Positions 8,740-17,166 of a DNA stretch of 64,000 nucleotides are shown one piece after another. A program made the translations under genes and the position numbers. Location: NCBI GenBank assembly GCA_934466475.1, contig CAKSLI010000008.1, forward strand, positions 1 to 64,000, read 5' to 3'. This DNA is from an uncultured Oscillospiraceae bacterium (GTDB lineage Bacteria; Bacillota; Clostridia; Oscillospirales; Ruminococcaceae). Below the pieces are notes generated by a model. The model was given only the letters and a program-made list of their open reading frames with translations, was not told the origin of the DNA and made no database searches. Numbering within the stretch: position 1 is the stretch's first letter; each line of letters starts with the position of its first letter.

Positions 8740-10017
8740 GTGAGCGGACCGAAAACATCAAATTATAAGCTGACCCAGGCGCAGCGCCGGGCTCTTATAA
8801 AGCAGCATGAGCTCGAGCGCCGGAAGGGAGAAGCCCGGGCGCATATCATCCACCTGACCGCAAAAATCGGCGGGCTTGCGAAGCTTCCGGCGGAGTATGA
8901 CGAGCATTCCATGCTTTTGGCGGAGCGCACGGGCGGCGACAACGGCTGTTCCGAGAAGAAGCAGGAGCTTCAAAGGCTCGCTGAAGCGGAGCTGAAAGCT
9001 CTCTCCGAAGCGGGGAGCAGCAAGTCTCCGGACGTCATGGAAAGGGCGGTGAAGTCCGCGCAGGAGGCGCTTAAGCGCCTGACGAGGCTCCGTGCGGAGC
9101 TGGACGGGATCGCCGCCGGAAACTCCATTCAGCTTAGGACAGATGTTGTCGGCAGCGTTGGCGGCGCGGATTTCAGCAGCATAAAAACTCCCGCGCAGCT
9201 GCGCCTGGAGGAGCTCCGCGGGGAGGTGTTGGCGCGGCTTACGGAGCTTTCCGGGCTGGAGCTCAGCGAAGCGCTCCGGCAGAATATCGCGGATTCCGCG
9301 GGACTTCTCGCGGAAATATCCGATGAGGAATATATGCAGAATTTCCGGGCGATGACCGTGATACCGCTCGAAAAGGAGTGCCGCAGCTATTCGGCTTTAC
9401 GGGAGAGCATCGGCGGCAGGTATGATGAGCTCCTTGCGAGATACCACGCGCTGTGCGGAGAAAGGGGTGTTCCTCCGCAGGGAGTGCCGTTTGCCCCCGG
9501 CGCCGACGGCAGGCTGAGCGCGCTCATATCCGGGCTGGAGGCGGAGATACTCCGCGAAAAGGAGCAGAGCTATATCAGCGCCTCCATTGACGAGGTCATG
9601 GAGGATATGGGCTACCGCCTTGTAGGAGGGCGCTCCGTGGTGAAGAAGAGCGGGCGGCGCTTCCGCAGCGAGCTTTACAGCTTCAGCGAGGGCACAGTGG
9701 TCAACGTGACATATTCCGACAGCGGCAGCATAACTATGGAGCTTGGCGGCGCGGACAGCTCCGACCGTCTCCCGGACGAGGAGGAGACAGAGCGGCTGAC
9801 CGAGGACATGCGCAGCTTCTGCGGAAAATTCCAGGAGTTTGAGCGGCGGCTCGCAGAAAAGGGCGTCACCGCCGAGCACATTTCGCTGCTCCCGCCGGAA
9901 GCGGTTTACGCGCAGGTGATAAACATTTCGGACTACGACATGACCGCCGATGTAGAGACCGACCGCCGTGCGGAGTACTCCGGAGAATCAGCAAAGGAAA
10001 TGAGTTCAGATGAGTAA
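8740..10017 (+). CDS. Coiled-coil protein of the kinase operon, function unknown
   Basis: A 425-residue protein beginning with GTG at 8740, chosen because CGGAGG lies 6 nt upstream, inside the short gap after the kinase gene. The N-terminal half (about 10-130) is Leu/Ala/Glu/Arg-rich and reads as coiled coil. The C-terminal third contains DEVMEDMGYRLVGGRSVVKK, then a beta-rich stretch (RSELYSFSEGTVVNVTYSDS) and a second helical pair. No signal peptide or membrane helix. I do not recognise the family. It overlaps the FHA gene by 8 nt, implying translational coupling and perhaps a shared complex. Confidence 0.8.
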   Translation: MSGPKTSNYKLTQAQRRALIKQHELERRKGEARAHIIHLTAKIGGLAKLPAEYDEHSMLLAERTGGDNGCSEKKQELQRLAEAELKALSEAGSSKSPDVMERAVKSAQEALKRLTRLRAELDGIAAGNSIQLRTDVVGSVGGADFSSIKTPAQLRLEELRGEVLARLTELSGLELSEALRQNIADSAGLLAEISDEEYMQNFRAMTVIPLEKECRSYSALRESIGGRYDELLARYHALCGERGVPPQGVPFAPGADGRLSALISGLEAEILREKEQSYISASIDEVMEDMGYRLVGGRSVVKKSGRRFRSELYSFSEGTVVNVTYSDSGSITMELGGADSSDRLPDEEETERLTEDMRSFCGKFQEFERRLAEKGVTAEHISLLPPEAVYAQVINISDYDMTADVETDRRAEYSGESAKEMSSDE

Positions 10018-10597
10018 ATACAAGGTCTGCCCGGACTGCGGCTTCCACAACGAGCCGTTCCGGATAGAGTGCGCACAGTGCGAGGCGGACATCACTGCCT
10101 CACCGGTAGTGGACGGGGCTTCGGAAGTCCGGGAGCAGCCCGCTCCGGCAAAAAAGCTGGTGCGGATCTGCGAATGCGGCGCGGTGAATCCTCCGGCGGC
10201 GCGGAAGTGCGCGCAGTGCGGCGAGGATATCTCGGACATAATTCCCGCCCCGGAGCCGGAAAGCGCGGCACCGCACTTCACGCTTGCCGCAGTTGACGGG
10301 AGCTTCGCTTACGAGCTGACCCAGCCGGAAACAACAGTCGGCAGGGAGCAGGAGATGAGCGGGTATCTCTCGCAGAAGCAGTACGTCAGCCGCACCCATG
10401 CGAAGCTCACGGTGCTGGACAGGCGGCTGTTCATCGCGGACTGCGGCTCCGTGAACCACACCTACATAAACAATGCGCGCATTTCCGACGGCCCGCAGGA
10501 GCTCCATGACGGCGATGAAATAGGGCTCGGCGGCTGTGTTTCCGGGGGCTCCCGGCAGGAGGGAGCGGCGTACTTCACGGTGAGAATATGTACGTAG
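10010..10597 (+). CDS. Zinc-ribbon and FHA-domain protein
   Basis: A 195-residue cytoplasmic protein. Two zinc ribbons lie in the first 70 residues: C7/C10 with C21/C24, and C54/C56 with C67/C70. An FHA domain fills residues about 90-190 and keeps the phosphothreonine-binding residues: GR at 111-112, SRTH at 127-130 and N149 with the following TYIN. FHA domains bind pThr peptides (established), so this is a likely reader of phosphorylation by the kinase two genes upstream, possibly of its Thr-rich tail (inference). The gene overlaps both neighbours, by 8 and 10 nt. Confidence 0.9.
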   Translation: MSKYKVCPDCGFHNEPFRIECAQCEADITASPVVDGASEVREQPAPAKKLVRICECGAVNPPAARKCAQCGEDISDIIPAPEPESAAPHFTLAAVDGSFAYELTQPETTVGREQEMSGYLSQKQYVSRTHAKLTVLDRRLFIADCGSVNHTYINNARISDGPQELHDGDEIGLGGCVSGGSRQEGAAYFTVRICT

Positions 10598-11205
10598 CGA
10601 GGATACTCTACCCGGTGAGGGCTCTGGGACCGGGAAACCGCATAGGGATATGGTTCTGCGGCTGTTCCCACGGATGTAAGGGGTGCAGTAATCCGGAGCT
10701 GTGGCAGCGGCAGGAAAAATACCGCATTACCGCGGCGCGGCTTATGGAGCTTGTGCGCTCGGTTTCGGACGCCGCGCAGGTGGACGGCTTCACGCTGACC
10801 GGCGGCGACCCCGTGGAGCAGCCGGAGCTTGCGGGGCTCCTCCCGGAGCTGCGCGGAATCTCCGGGGATATCCTGCTTTATACGGGGTACACGCTGGAAC
10901 AGCTCCGGGCAATGCCGGGCGCTTCCGGGGTGCTGGAGAACGTTTCGGTGCTGATAGACGGCGAATATATCGAGGAGCGGAACAACGGCTGTCCGCTGCG
11001 CGGCTCGGACAATCAGCGGGTGATATTCCTTGATGAGAGCCTCCGCCAGAGCTACGAGGATTATATGAGAAATGGCAACATGATACAGAATTTCACTGTG
11101 GGCAGCGGCGTTGTCTCCGTGGGGATACACAGTGCGGATTATCCCGCGGAGCTGGAGCGGCGGCTCGCGGAAAAAGAGCTTCTGAAAGGCGACGCAGATG
11201 AGTGA
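10588..11205 (+). CDS. NrdG/PflA-like radical SAM activating-enzyme homologue
   Basis: A 205-residue protein with the radical SAM CX3CX2C cluster at C26, C30 and C33 (WFCGCSHGCKGCSNPELW), the LTGGDPVEQPE motif that binds SAM, and a fold length close to anaerobic ribonucleotide reductase activase. It therefore likely binds a 4Fe-4S cluster and cleaves SAM to make a 5'-deoxyadenosyl radical, as in NrdG, which installs a glycyl radical. No nrdD or other glycyl radical enzyme is in the window, and the gene overlaps the FHA gene and the next unknown gene, so it is embedded in the kinase operon. The substrate is unknown; it may act on a partner encoded here or activate a remote NrdD. Confidence 0.88.
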   Translation: MYVARILYPVRALGPGNRIGIWFCGCSHGCKGCSNPELWQRQEKYRITAARLMELVRSVSDAAQVDGFTLTGGDPVEQPELAGLLPELRGISGDILLYTGYTLEQLRAMPGASGVLENVSVLIDGEYIEERNNGCPLRGSDNQRVIFLDESLRQSYEDYMRNGNMIQNFTVGSGVVSVGIHSADYPAELERRLAEKELLKGDADE

Positions 11206-11617
11206 CGGAGCATTAAAAGACATCTCGTATATCAGGCTGGCGCTGCTTGAAAGCACCGTGTCTCAGGCGCAGGAGCAGCCTTTTCCCGGCGAGATACAGC
11301 GTATATTCAGCCGCCGGAAAAGCATGCTCGACCTCGCGGGACTGCTGTACAGCGTGTGCGGCGGCGAGCCGCTCCCGGAGCTCAGCGTAAAGCCAGAGCC
11401 GCCGAAGCCGCAGAAAAAGCCAGAGCCGGAAGCCCCCGCCCCGGAAACCCGGGCGCTTTTCGGTTTCATCGGGAAAGCCGGGGAGAACGTGCTGCGTTCA
11501 GCGGCACAGCAGGCGGCGCACACCGGAAAATTCGACCAGAACGCCGCGAAAAGGGCGGCAGTGAGCGGAATAACCCAGACGATTAGCCTTATGATGAGGG
11601 AGGACAGGGATAAATGA
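11198..11617 (+). CDS. Small Pro-rich linker protein of the kinase operon, function unknown
   Basis: A 139-residue protein. The first 60 residues are helical, residues about 62-88 are a Pro/Glu/Lys-rich linker (VKPEPPKPQKKPEPEAPAPE), and the C-terminal 50 are a helical segment rich in Ala (GENVLRSAAQQAAHTGKFDQ). No enzyme motif, signal peptide or membrane helix is seen. It overlaps the radical SAM gene by 8 nt and the LRR gene by 4 nt. The architecture suggests an adaptor joining two partners (inference). Confidence 0.75.
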   Translation: MSDGALKDISYIRLALLESTVSQAQEQPFPGEIQRIFSRRKSMLDLAGLLYSVCGGEPLPELSVKPEPPKPQKKPEPEAPAPETRALFGFIGKAGENVLRSAAQQAAHTGKFDQNAAKRAAVSGITQTISLMMREDRDK

Positions 11618-12702
11618 CCGAGCTTGACGAACTGAAGCAGCGCCTTGAAATAGAGGACCTGAAATCGCGGCTGGAAAGCGCGGAAAAGCGCATAGCCCTG
11701 CTGACGGAAACTCTGGAAACGCTGAAGGATATCCAGACCTCCGACCGGCTGAGGGCGTATCTTACGAATCAGGCGCGGCTGCTGAGGACAACGGCGTTCC
11801 TGAATTCCGTTTCGGACAGGGAGAAGTTCGACACAGACGCGCAGAAAGCCTCGGCGCAGAGGGCTCTTGATGAATTGCAGCCCCTCGACCAGAAGATAAG
11901 CGCAGCCATGGAAAAATCCCGCAGCGACAGCATGCTGGCGGCAAATTCCAACATAGCGGAGGCGCTCGGGAAGTGGCAGTCCGCGCAGCCCGACAGCGGC
12001 TACGAGGAAGCGATGAAGAATCTCGGCTACCGTATCGAGGACGGCAGCGTTACAATTACCGGACTTCGTATCCACCGTGATTTTAACGGCGAAGTCATAG
12101 TCCCGGAGACCCTGCGCATTCCGGACATGATAGACGGGCGATGTGTCGCGCGCATAGGCGAGGGAGCGTTCCGCGGCGCAAAGCTTAACCGCCTGATACT
12201 CCCGAAGCAGCTTTGCGTTATCGGGAAGAACGCATTCAGTTCCTGCACGCTTGGCAGCCTTGATTTCCCGGACAGCCTTGCCTCGATTGGAGCGGGAGCC
12301 TTTGCCAGCTGCCGTTTTACGGAGATACACCTTGAAAATACGCGGGTTCAGGTCATTCCGGAGAAGTGCTTCGGCTGGTGCACTGCGCTGGAAAAGGTGG
12401 TGCTTCCTGAAACGCTTATGAGCATTGAAAATAACGCGTTTGTGGAGTGCGTCTCGCTGTGCAGCCTGATAGTCCCGGCGAATACGCGCACGGTGGTCAG
12501 CCCGTTCAGTGATTTTCAGCTCAGCTTCAGCAGGGCGGTGGCAGTCCTCGGCATGAACACCGAGCTTGTGGATCTATGCGGCATAATGGTGGCTCCCGGC
12601 GGGAACATCACGGTCTACTGCCTGCCAGACAGCTCCGCGCAGCGCTGCTGCCTTGAAAACAAGATCCCCTGCCGCCACCTGTCGGAATTCCCCGGCGAAT
12701 AA
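11614..12702 (+). CDS. Coiled-coil and LRR_5 (BspA-type) protein, cytoplasmic
   Basis: A 362-residue protein. Residues 1-45 are a strong coiled coil (LKQRLEIEDLKSRLESAEKR). Residues about 130-300 hold BspA-type leucine-rich repeats: VARIGEGAFRGAKLNRLILP, VIGKNAFSSCTLGSLDFPDS, ASIGAGAFASCRFTEIHLE and SIENNAFVECVSL. Typical BspA proteins are surface adhesins with a signal peptide; this one has none and lies within an operon of cytoplasmic proteins. It is therefore more likely an intracellular scaffold or recognition subunit. It is followed 12 nt later by the AAA+ gene. The same repeat type occurs in the large proteins at 38-43 kb. Confidence 0.88.
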   Translation: MTELDELKQRLEIEDLKSRLESAEKRIALLTETLETLKDIQTSDRLRAYLTNQARLLRTTAFLNSVSDREKFDTDAQKASAQRALDELQPLDQKISAAMEKSRSDSMLAANSNIAEALGKWQSAQPDSGYEEAMKNLGYRIEDGSVTITGLRIHRDFNGEVIVPETLRIPDMIDGRCVARIGEGAFRGAKLNRLILPKQLCVIGKNAFSSCTLGSLDFPDSLASIGAGAFASCRFTEIHLENTRVQVIPEKCFGWCTALEKVVLPETLMSIENNAFVECVSLCSLIVPANTRTVVSPFSDFQLSFSRAVAVLGMNTELVDLCGIMVAPGGNITVYCLPDSSAQRCCLENKIPCRHLSEFPGE

Positions 12703-12713
12703 AGGAGGAACCC

Positions 12714-14636
12714 ATGACCGACTTCACCCCGAAATGGCACCGCGAGCTTGAAATATTCTCGCGCATAAAGCCGCTTATCATGCTGGAGGGCAATGTGTTC
12801 GACAGCTATCAGTTCCCGTATGAGGGCAGCGTTCCGCAGGGGAGCATTCTGCGCCTGACGGACTACCTGCACTACTTTTTCCGGGACAAGGGCTACGCTA
12901 ATATCGCGTTCTACGACAGCCTGCGCGGATTTTACAACTCCTGCGAGGACGGATACACGCAGCGTTTCGCAGATCTCGTGGGAGCTTCTGAGCAGAACGG
13001 CGCGGTAGCCGCTTCGTTCAAGGGCGGCAGCGACGGCGGAGCGGCGCAGCTCACCCGCCGTGCGCTCTCCCAGAACCGGGAGCCCTGCGTTGTCATCATG
13101 ACCTTTGCTTCCCGGTGCATTCCCTCGCCGGACAGGCTCCAGCAGTCTGAGGTGGACAGCTACACCGTGCTGCTGCAAGCGGCAATGGAGGCGGCGGAGG
13201 TACGCACGGAAAGCGGCGGGAAGCTCCGCAACCTGCTCATACTCATCGTGAACAAATCCAATGATATCCCGGCGTGGTTCTACCTCGACAACCCGAACGA
13301 AAAGACCATAACCATCAGCACTCCCACCCGTGAGGAGCGCGCGGGATTCGTGCACGGAAACAACTTCCAGACGTTCTTTGCCGGGGATATCTTCCGCGCG
13401 GAAATGCCGTATTTCGAGGAGCACCCGCAGGAGCTGGAAAAAATTCAGGACAGATTCGCGGCGCTCACCGAGGGATTCAGCTTCACCGAGATGAACGGAC
13501 TGCGCAAGCTCTGCAAGAACGAGCGCATTTCCATACGCAGTATGTGCGACGTTATCGACCTCTACAAGTACGGAATACGCGAGAATCCGTGGCGCAGCCT
13601 TGACGTGGAATCCCTGCGGACTGCCGCCGACGATTTCCGCAGGCGCGTAAAGGGTCAGGACGCGGTGATAATCAAGACTCTGGACGTAGTGAAGCGCGCT
13701 GTCACCGGAATGTCCGGGCTGCAAGGCTCGTCCCACACCCGCCCCAAGGGAGTGCTGTTCTTCGCAGGCCCCACCGGAACAGGTAAGACCGAAACCGCCA
13801 AGACCCTTGCGGAGCGGCTTTTCGGGGACGAAAGCTGCTGTATACGCTTCGACATGAGCGAATACAGCCAGCCGCACAGCGACCAGAAATTGCTCGGTGC
13901 GCCTCCCGGATATGTGGGCTACGAGGCGGGAGGTCAGCTCACCAACGCGATAAAGAACTCGCCGTTTTCTATCCTCCTTTTCGATGAGATAGAAAAGGCG
14001 CACCCATCCATTCTCGACAAGTTTCTCCAGATACTCGAGGACGGCAGAATGACGGACGGACAGGGCAACACGGTGTATTTCTCGGAGAGCGTGATAATCT
14101 TCACCAGCAATCTGGGAATCTACACGCGCAGCAGCACCACCGGAGAGCGTGTGCAGAACGTCACCGCAGATATGGCTTACCCAGAGGTTCGCCAGCGCGT
14201 CCGCAGTGCGATAGAGGAATATTTCAAGCTGGAGCTCGGCAGACCGGAGATACTCAATCGAATCGGCGAGAACATCGTAGTGTTCGATTTTATCAGACCA
14301 GAAGCGGCGGCGCAGATACTCCAGTCGCAGGTTCAGCGTATTCTGTCGCAGGTTTCCGCGGACAGGCAGATAGCCGTGACCCTCTCGGACGGTGCGTATT
14401 CCGTTCTTCTGGAAAAGGCGCTTGGGAACCTCGGCAACGGCGGACGAGGGATAGGCAACATCGTTGAGAATCTGCTGATAGACCCGCTTTCGCGCTATAT
14501 GTTCGACAACGGGATATTCTCGCAGGCAGATATCGAAATTACCGCGATAAGGGCAGACGAAATGCCGGTATCGCTTGAATGCAGGAGCAGCCATGAAAAT
14601 AAGTGCAGTGACCCGGTGCGGCTCGGGAAAGAATAA
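12714..14636 (+). CDS. ClpB/ClpA-type AAA+ ATPase
   Basis: A 640-residue cytoplasmic ATPase. Residues 1-300 form an unrecognised domain that resembles a degenerate NTPase without Walker motifs. Residues 310-590 are an AAA+ module of the ClpA/B second-domain type: Walker A GPTGTGKT at 352-359, substrate-gripping pore loop GYVGYE near 400, Walker B LLFDEIEKAH at 421-430, sensor TSN at 464-466 and the C-terminal small domain. No ClpP-docking IGF/L loop was recognised, so it is probably an unfoldase or remodeler, not a protease partner. RBS AAAGGAGG. The last 44 nt overlap the PP2C gene. Confidence 0.9.
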   Translation: MTDFTPKWHRELEIFSRIKPLIMLEGNVFDSYQFPYEGSVPQGSILRLTDYLHYFFRDKGYANIAFYDSLRGFYNSCEDGYTQRFADLVGASEQNGAVAASFKGGSDGGAAQLTRRALSQNREPCVVIMTFASRCIPSPDRLQQSEVDSYTVLLQAAMEAAEVRTESGGKLRNLLILIVNKSNDIPAWFYLDNPNEKTITISTPTREERAGFVHGNNFQTFFAGDIFRAEMPYFEEHPQELEKIQDRFAALTEGFSFTEMNGLRKLCKNERISIRSMCDVIDLYKYGIRENPWRSLDVESLRTAADDFRRRVKGQDAVIIKTLDVVKRAVTGMSGLQGSSHTRPKGVLFFAGPTGTGKTETAKTLAERLFGDESCCIRFDMSEYSQPHSDQKLLGAPPGYVGYEAGGQLTNAIKNSPFSILLFDEIEKAHPSILDKFLQILEDGRMTDGQGNTVYFSESVIIFTSNLGIYTRSSTTGERVQNVTADMAYPEVRQRVRSAIEEYFKLELGRPEILNRIGENIVVFDFIRPEAAAQILQSQVQRILSQVSADRQIAVTLSDGAYSVLLEKALGNLGNGGRGIGNIVENLLIDPLSRYMFDNGIFSQADIEITAIRADEMPVSLECRSSHENKCSDPVRLGKE

Positions 14637-15288
14637 CAGCGAGGACAGGATACTTATAGGAAGCCGTATCCTCTGCAACGAGGAATTCTCCGGAGAAGTC
14701 CCGCCCTGTGTTATCGGGATAGCGGACGGAGTGGGCGGAAATGCCGGCGGGGATATCGCGGCGCAGTTCGTCTGCGAGCGGCTCAGTGAGTGCGCTCCGG
14801 ATATGGACGGCTTCGCCGGGGTGAACGCGGCTCTGCTGGAGTTCGCGCGGAAAACTCCCGGCAAGGAGACTATGGCTTCCACGTTTTCCGGGATATTCCC
14901 GGGCGGGAGGGCGCTCCACATCGGGAATACGCGGATATACGCAGTCCAGGGCGGCTATCTTAAACAGCTCACCGAGGATATGACGACCTATAATTATCTG
15001 CGCTCCCTCGGAAGATTCGAGGAGGCGGAGCGCTGCCGCCGCAGTGAGATAACAGCGTGCTTCGGCGGAGGGAGCAGGTCGTATTTCATGCCGAGAGTGT
15101 CCGACATCAGCTCCGGAAAGGTGATGATGACCTCCGACGGAGTTCACGACCACATCAGCGCGGACATCATCGAGGAGATACTGAGCGGAGCCGACAGCGA
15201 TTTCTCAGCCTGCCGGGAGATAGTCCGCACAGCGGCGGAGCACGGTTCCGAGGACGATATCAGCGTGATTATGGCAACACTTGTGTAA
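14593..15288 (+). CDS. PP2C-family Ser/Thr protein phosphatase
   Basis: A 231-residue cytoplasmic phosphatase. PP2C metal-binding and fold motifs are in order: SEDR at 16-19, IADGVGGN at 43-50, MTSDGVHDH at 179-187 and SEDDISVIM near 219-227. It should reverse phosphorylation by the operon's own kinase. The start ATG at 14593 lies inside the end of the AAA+ gene and follows GCAGGAG; six residues upstream another ATG has no binding site. The 44 nt overlap indicates coupled translation. It is the last gene of the operon. Confidence 0.92.
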   Translation: MKISAVTRCGSGKNNSEDRILIGSRILCNEEFSGEVPPCVIGIADGVGGNAGGDIAAQFVCERLSECAPDMDGFAGVNAALLEFARKTPGKETMASTFSGIFPGGRALHIGNTRIYAVQGGYLKQLTEDMTTYNYLRSLGRFEEAERCRRSEITACFGGGSRSYFMPRVSDISSGKVMMTSDGVHDHISADIIEEILSGADSDFSACREIVRTAAEHGSEDDISVIMATLV

Positions 15289-15322
15289 TTTTTATTCATT
15301 CGTTGTGAAAAATGTGCAAATC

Positions 15323-15352
15323 TTACAAAACAACTGCCTGTTTTTTGTAATG
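15323..15352 (+). terminator. Possible AT-rich terminator of the kinase operon
   Basis: TTACAAAACA and TGTTTTTTGTAA form an imperfect AT-rich hairpin with a T run inside the descending arm, 35 nt behind the PP2C stop. It is weaker than the other terminators in the window. Confidence 0.35.
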
Positions 15353-15371
15353 CGACATAATGCTCTTTTTA

Positions 15372-15400
15372 TTGACGTGAACGAAAAAATATGATATAAT
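15372..15400 (+). promoter_or_regulatory. Promoter of the small membrane protein
   Basis: TTGACG (15372-15377) and TATAAT (15395-15400) with 17 nt between. Confidence 0.75.
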
Positions 15401-15446
15401 AAATTTGGTGGTAAACCATAAATATTTACAAACAGGAGGTTTGGTT

Positions 15447-15758
15447 ATGACAACAAAGAATATGGCAATCGTATCCCTCGTTTGCGGTATCGTTGGTATC
15501 GCAGGCGGTATGCTGGGCAGCGTTATTCCTTTCATCAGCTACATCATGCCCCTTTGCTCTATTGCAGGTATCGTTTTCGGCGCACTTGCACTCAAGAATG
15601 TAAAGGCTGGCAACTGCGAGGGTAATGAGAAGGGTCTTGCAACAGCAGGTCTGGTTCTCGGCATCGTTGCACTTGCACTTGATGTTGTTGCAATTATCTG
15701 CGTAGCAGTTTGCGCAGGCGCTATCCTTGCTGGTGCAGCCGCAGCAGGCAACTATTGA
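15447..15758 (+). CDS. Small DUF4190-like membrane protein
   Basis: A 103-residue membrane protein with two hydrophobic blocks, residues about 5-50 (Gly-rich, IVSLVCGIVGIAGGMLGSVI) and 63-100 (ATAGLVLGIVALALDVVAII), joined by the hydrophilic KNVKAGNCEGNEKG. The G-LVLGI-AL pattern is that of DUF4190-type proteins of unknown function. The start at 15447 follows AGGAGG. It is monocistronic, with its own promoter and a terminator at 15779-15810, and its codon use is that of a well expressed gene. Confidence 0.85.
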   Translation: MTTKNMAIVSLVCGIVGIAGGMLGSVIPFISYIMPLCSIAGIVFGALALKNVKAGNCEGNEKGLATAGLVLGIVALALDVVAIICVAVCAGAILAGAAAAGNY

Positions 15759-15778
15759 TCTTACTGATCGGAATTGAG

Positions 15779-15810
15779 AACCCTGCCCAATCGGACAGGG
15801 TTTTCTTTTT
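15779..15810 (+). terminator. Terminator of the DUF4190-like gene
   Basis: The stem AACCCTG/CAGGGTT with loop CCCAATCGGA is followed by TTCTTTTT. Confidence 0.8.
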
Positions 15811-15820
15811 GGGAGGATAA

Positions 15821-16606
15821 ATGTTCCCGGGATTTGAATTATTCGGAAAATATTACAGCAGCTACATGATAACCGCCCTTGCCGGACTTTTTGCGGCTGC
15901 TCCGCTTGCGGTGCGCGCCTATAAGAAGCGCGGCGGCAGCGACATCAGCATGATTTTCGTGCTGCTTTTCGGAGGCGCTGGCTGCGCGGTCGGAATGCAC
16001 CTGCTTTACGGCATAACCAACATTCAGTACTGGAGTCAGCTTTTCGGCGCGGGCAGCTTTGAGGAATTCTGGAGTAACGCGCAGATGATCTTCGGCGGCT
16101 CGGTGTTCTACGGAGGGCTCCTCGGCGGGCTGGCTGGCGGTTTCCTGTCGGTGCGCTATCAGAAGCTGGAGCCCTGGCTCGTTGCGGACTGTGCGGCTCC
16201 GTCGATCGCGCTGTTCCATATGTTCGGGCGGATAGGCTGTTTCCTTGGCGGGTGCTGCTACGGCGTTGAGTGGGAGCACGGAGTTACATTCACGCATTCC
16301 CTCATTGAGGGCGCAAACGGAGTTCCGCGGGTCCCGGTGCAGCTCTACGAGGCCGGGCTGGAGCTGGCGCTGTTCATCGTGCTGACGCTCATGCTGCACA
16401 AGGGCTGGCTCAGAAACCGGCTGCTGGCGGTGTACCTCATGGTGTATGCGGTCGGGAGATTCACGCTGGAATTCTGGCGCGGCGATGATTACAGGGGATT
16501 CCTGTTCGGGCTTTCCACGTCGCAGCTCATAAGCATTGCAGTGTTTGCCGCGGTCCCGGTGTTCTTCATCGTGACCAGGCTCCGGGCAAAAAAACAGGTT
16601 GTTTGA
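15821..16606 (+). CDS. lgt: Phosphatidylglycerol-prolipoprotein diacylglyceryl transferase
   Basis: A 261-residue membrane enzyme that transfers diacylglyceryl to the lipobox cysteine of prolipoproteins, the first step of lipoprotein maturation. About seven membrane segments. The Lgt signature is visible near residues 125-145: HMFGRIGCFLGGCCYG, with the conserved Arg, and GGSVFYGGLLGG upstream corresponds to the other Gly-rich loop. The C-terminal GRFTLEFWRGDDYRG also fits. Start preceded by GGGAGGA. Its likely clients in this window include the PstS and MetQ lipoproteins. A terminator follows at 16616-16646. Confidence 0.95.
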   Translation: MFPGFELFGKYYSSYMITALAGLFAAAPLAVRAYKKRGGSDISMIFVLLFGGAGCAVGMHLLYGITNIQYWSQLFGAGSFEEFWSNAQMIFGGSVFYGGLLGGLAGGFLSVRYQKLEPWLVADCAAPSIALFHMFGRIGCFLGGCCYGVEWEHGVTFTHSLIEGANGVPRVPVQLYEAGLELALFIVLTLMLHKGWLRNRLLAVYLMVYAVGRFTLEFWRGDDYRGFLFGLSTSQLISIAVFAAVPVFFIVTRLRAKKQVV

Positions 16607-16615
16607 AATCACCAT

Positions 16616-16646
16616 AAAAGCCGTTCGGTCACGAGCGGCTTTTTTC
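16616..16646 (+). terminator. lgt terminator
   Basis: The stem AAAAGCCGTTCG/CGAGCGGCTTTT ends in six T residues, 10 nt behind lgt. Confidence 0.85.
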
Positions 16647-16657
16647 TCATTTACCAC

Positions 16658-16686
16658 TTGAAATAAGCGGAAATATGTGATACAAT
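16658..16686 (+). promoter_or_regulatory. Promoter upstream of the GNAT-hisS genes
   Basis: TTGAAA (16658-16663) and TACAAT (16681-16686) with a 17 nt spacer. It probably serves the whole GNAT-hisS-rimM-trmD-era-recO series, where no further promoter or terminator is seen. Confidence 0.65.
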
Positions 16687-16716
16687 ATTATATATGTGCA
16701 TAAAGGAGGCGTCCGC

Positions 16717-17148
16717 ATGATAAGGGAAGTCCGCATAGATGAATACGAGCAGCTCATGGAGCTGTATCTGCACCTCCACGAGACGGAGATACCCCCGGCA
16801 GCGCAGACACGCGGGCTGTGGGAGCGTCTTGTGAACGATCCGGACTACCACCTGATAGCTGCGGAGGAGGACGGCAGGCTGGTTTCCACGATAACCTGCG
16901 TCATCATGCCGAATTTAACGCACGGACCCCGCTCATACGCCTGGGTGGAAAACGTGGTGACTCACCCGGACTACCGGGGAAGAGGATTAGCGACAGCCTG
17001 CCTTGAGTACGCAAAGGAAATAGCTAAGCGCGAGAACTGCTACCGGCTCATTCTCATGACCGGCTCAAAGCTTCCCAGCACGCTGAATTTCTACGAGCGC
17101 GCAGGCTACGACAGAACGGAAAAAACCGGATTTATCCAGTATCTATAA
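16717..17148 (+). CDS. GNAT-family N-acetyltransferase
   Basis: A 143-residue acetyl-CoA-dependent acyltransferase. The acetyl-CoA binding motif A is VVTHPDYRGRGLATACLEYA around residues 82-101, and the closing NFYERAGYDRTEKTGFIQ strand is typical. The substrate is unknown. The start at 16717 follows AAGGAGG; an ATG 21 nt upstream overlaps the binding site. It lies 18 nt before hisS on the same strand. Confidence 0.9.
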   Translation: MIREVRIDEYEQLMELYLHLHETEIPPAAQTRGLWERLVNDPDYHLIAAEEDGRLVSTITCVIMPNLTHGPRSYAWVENVVTHPDYRGRGLATACLEYAKEIAKRENCYRLILMTGSKLPSTLNFYERAGYDRTEKTGFIQYL

Positions 17149-17166
17149 ACGAAAGGAATCACGAAC

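Noticed and set aside
12615..14921. 768-codon minus-strand frame over the AAA+ gene
   Set aside because: Opposite strand of an ATPase gene with perfect Walker motifs; no domain seen in the antisense product.
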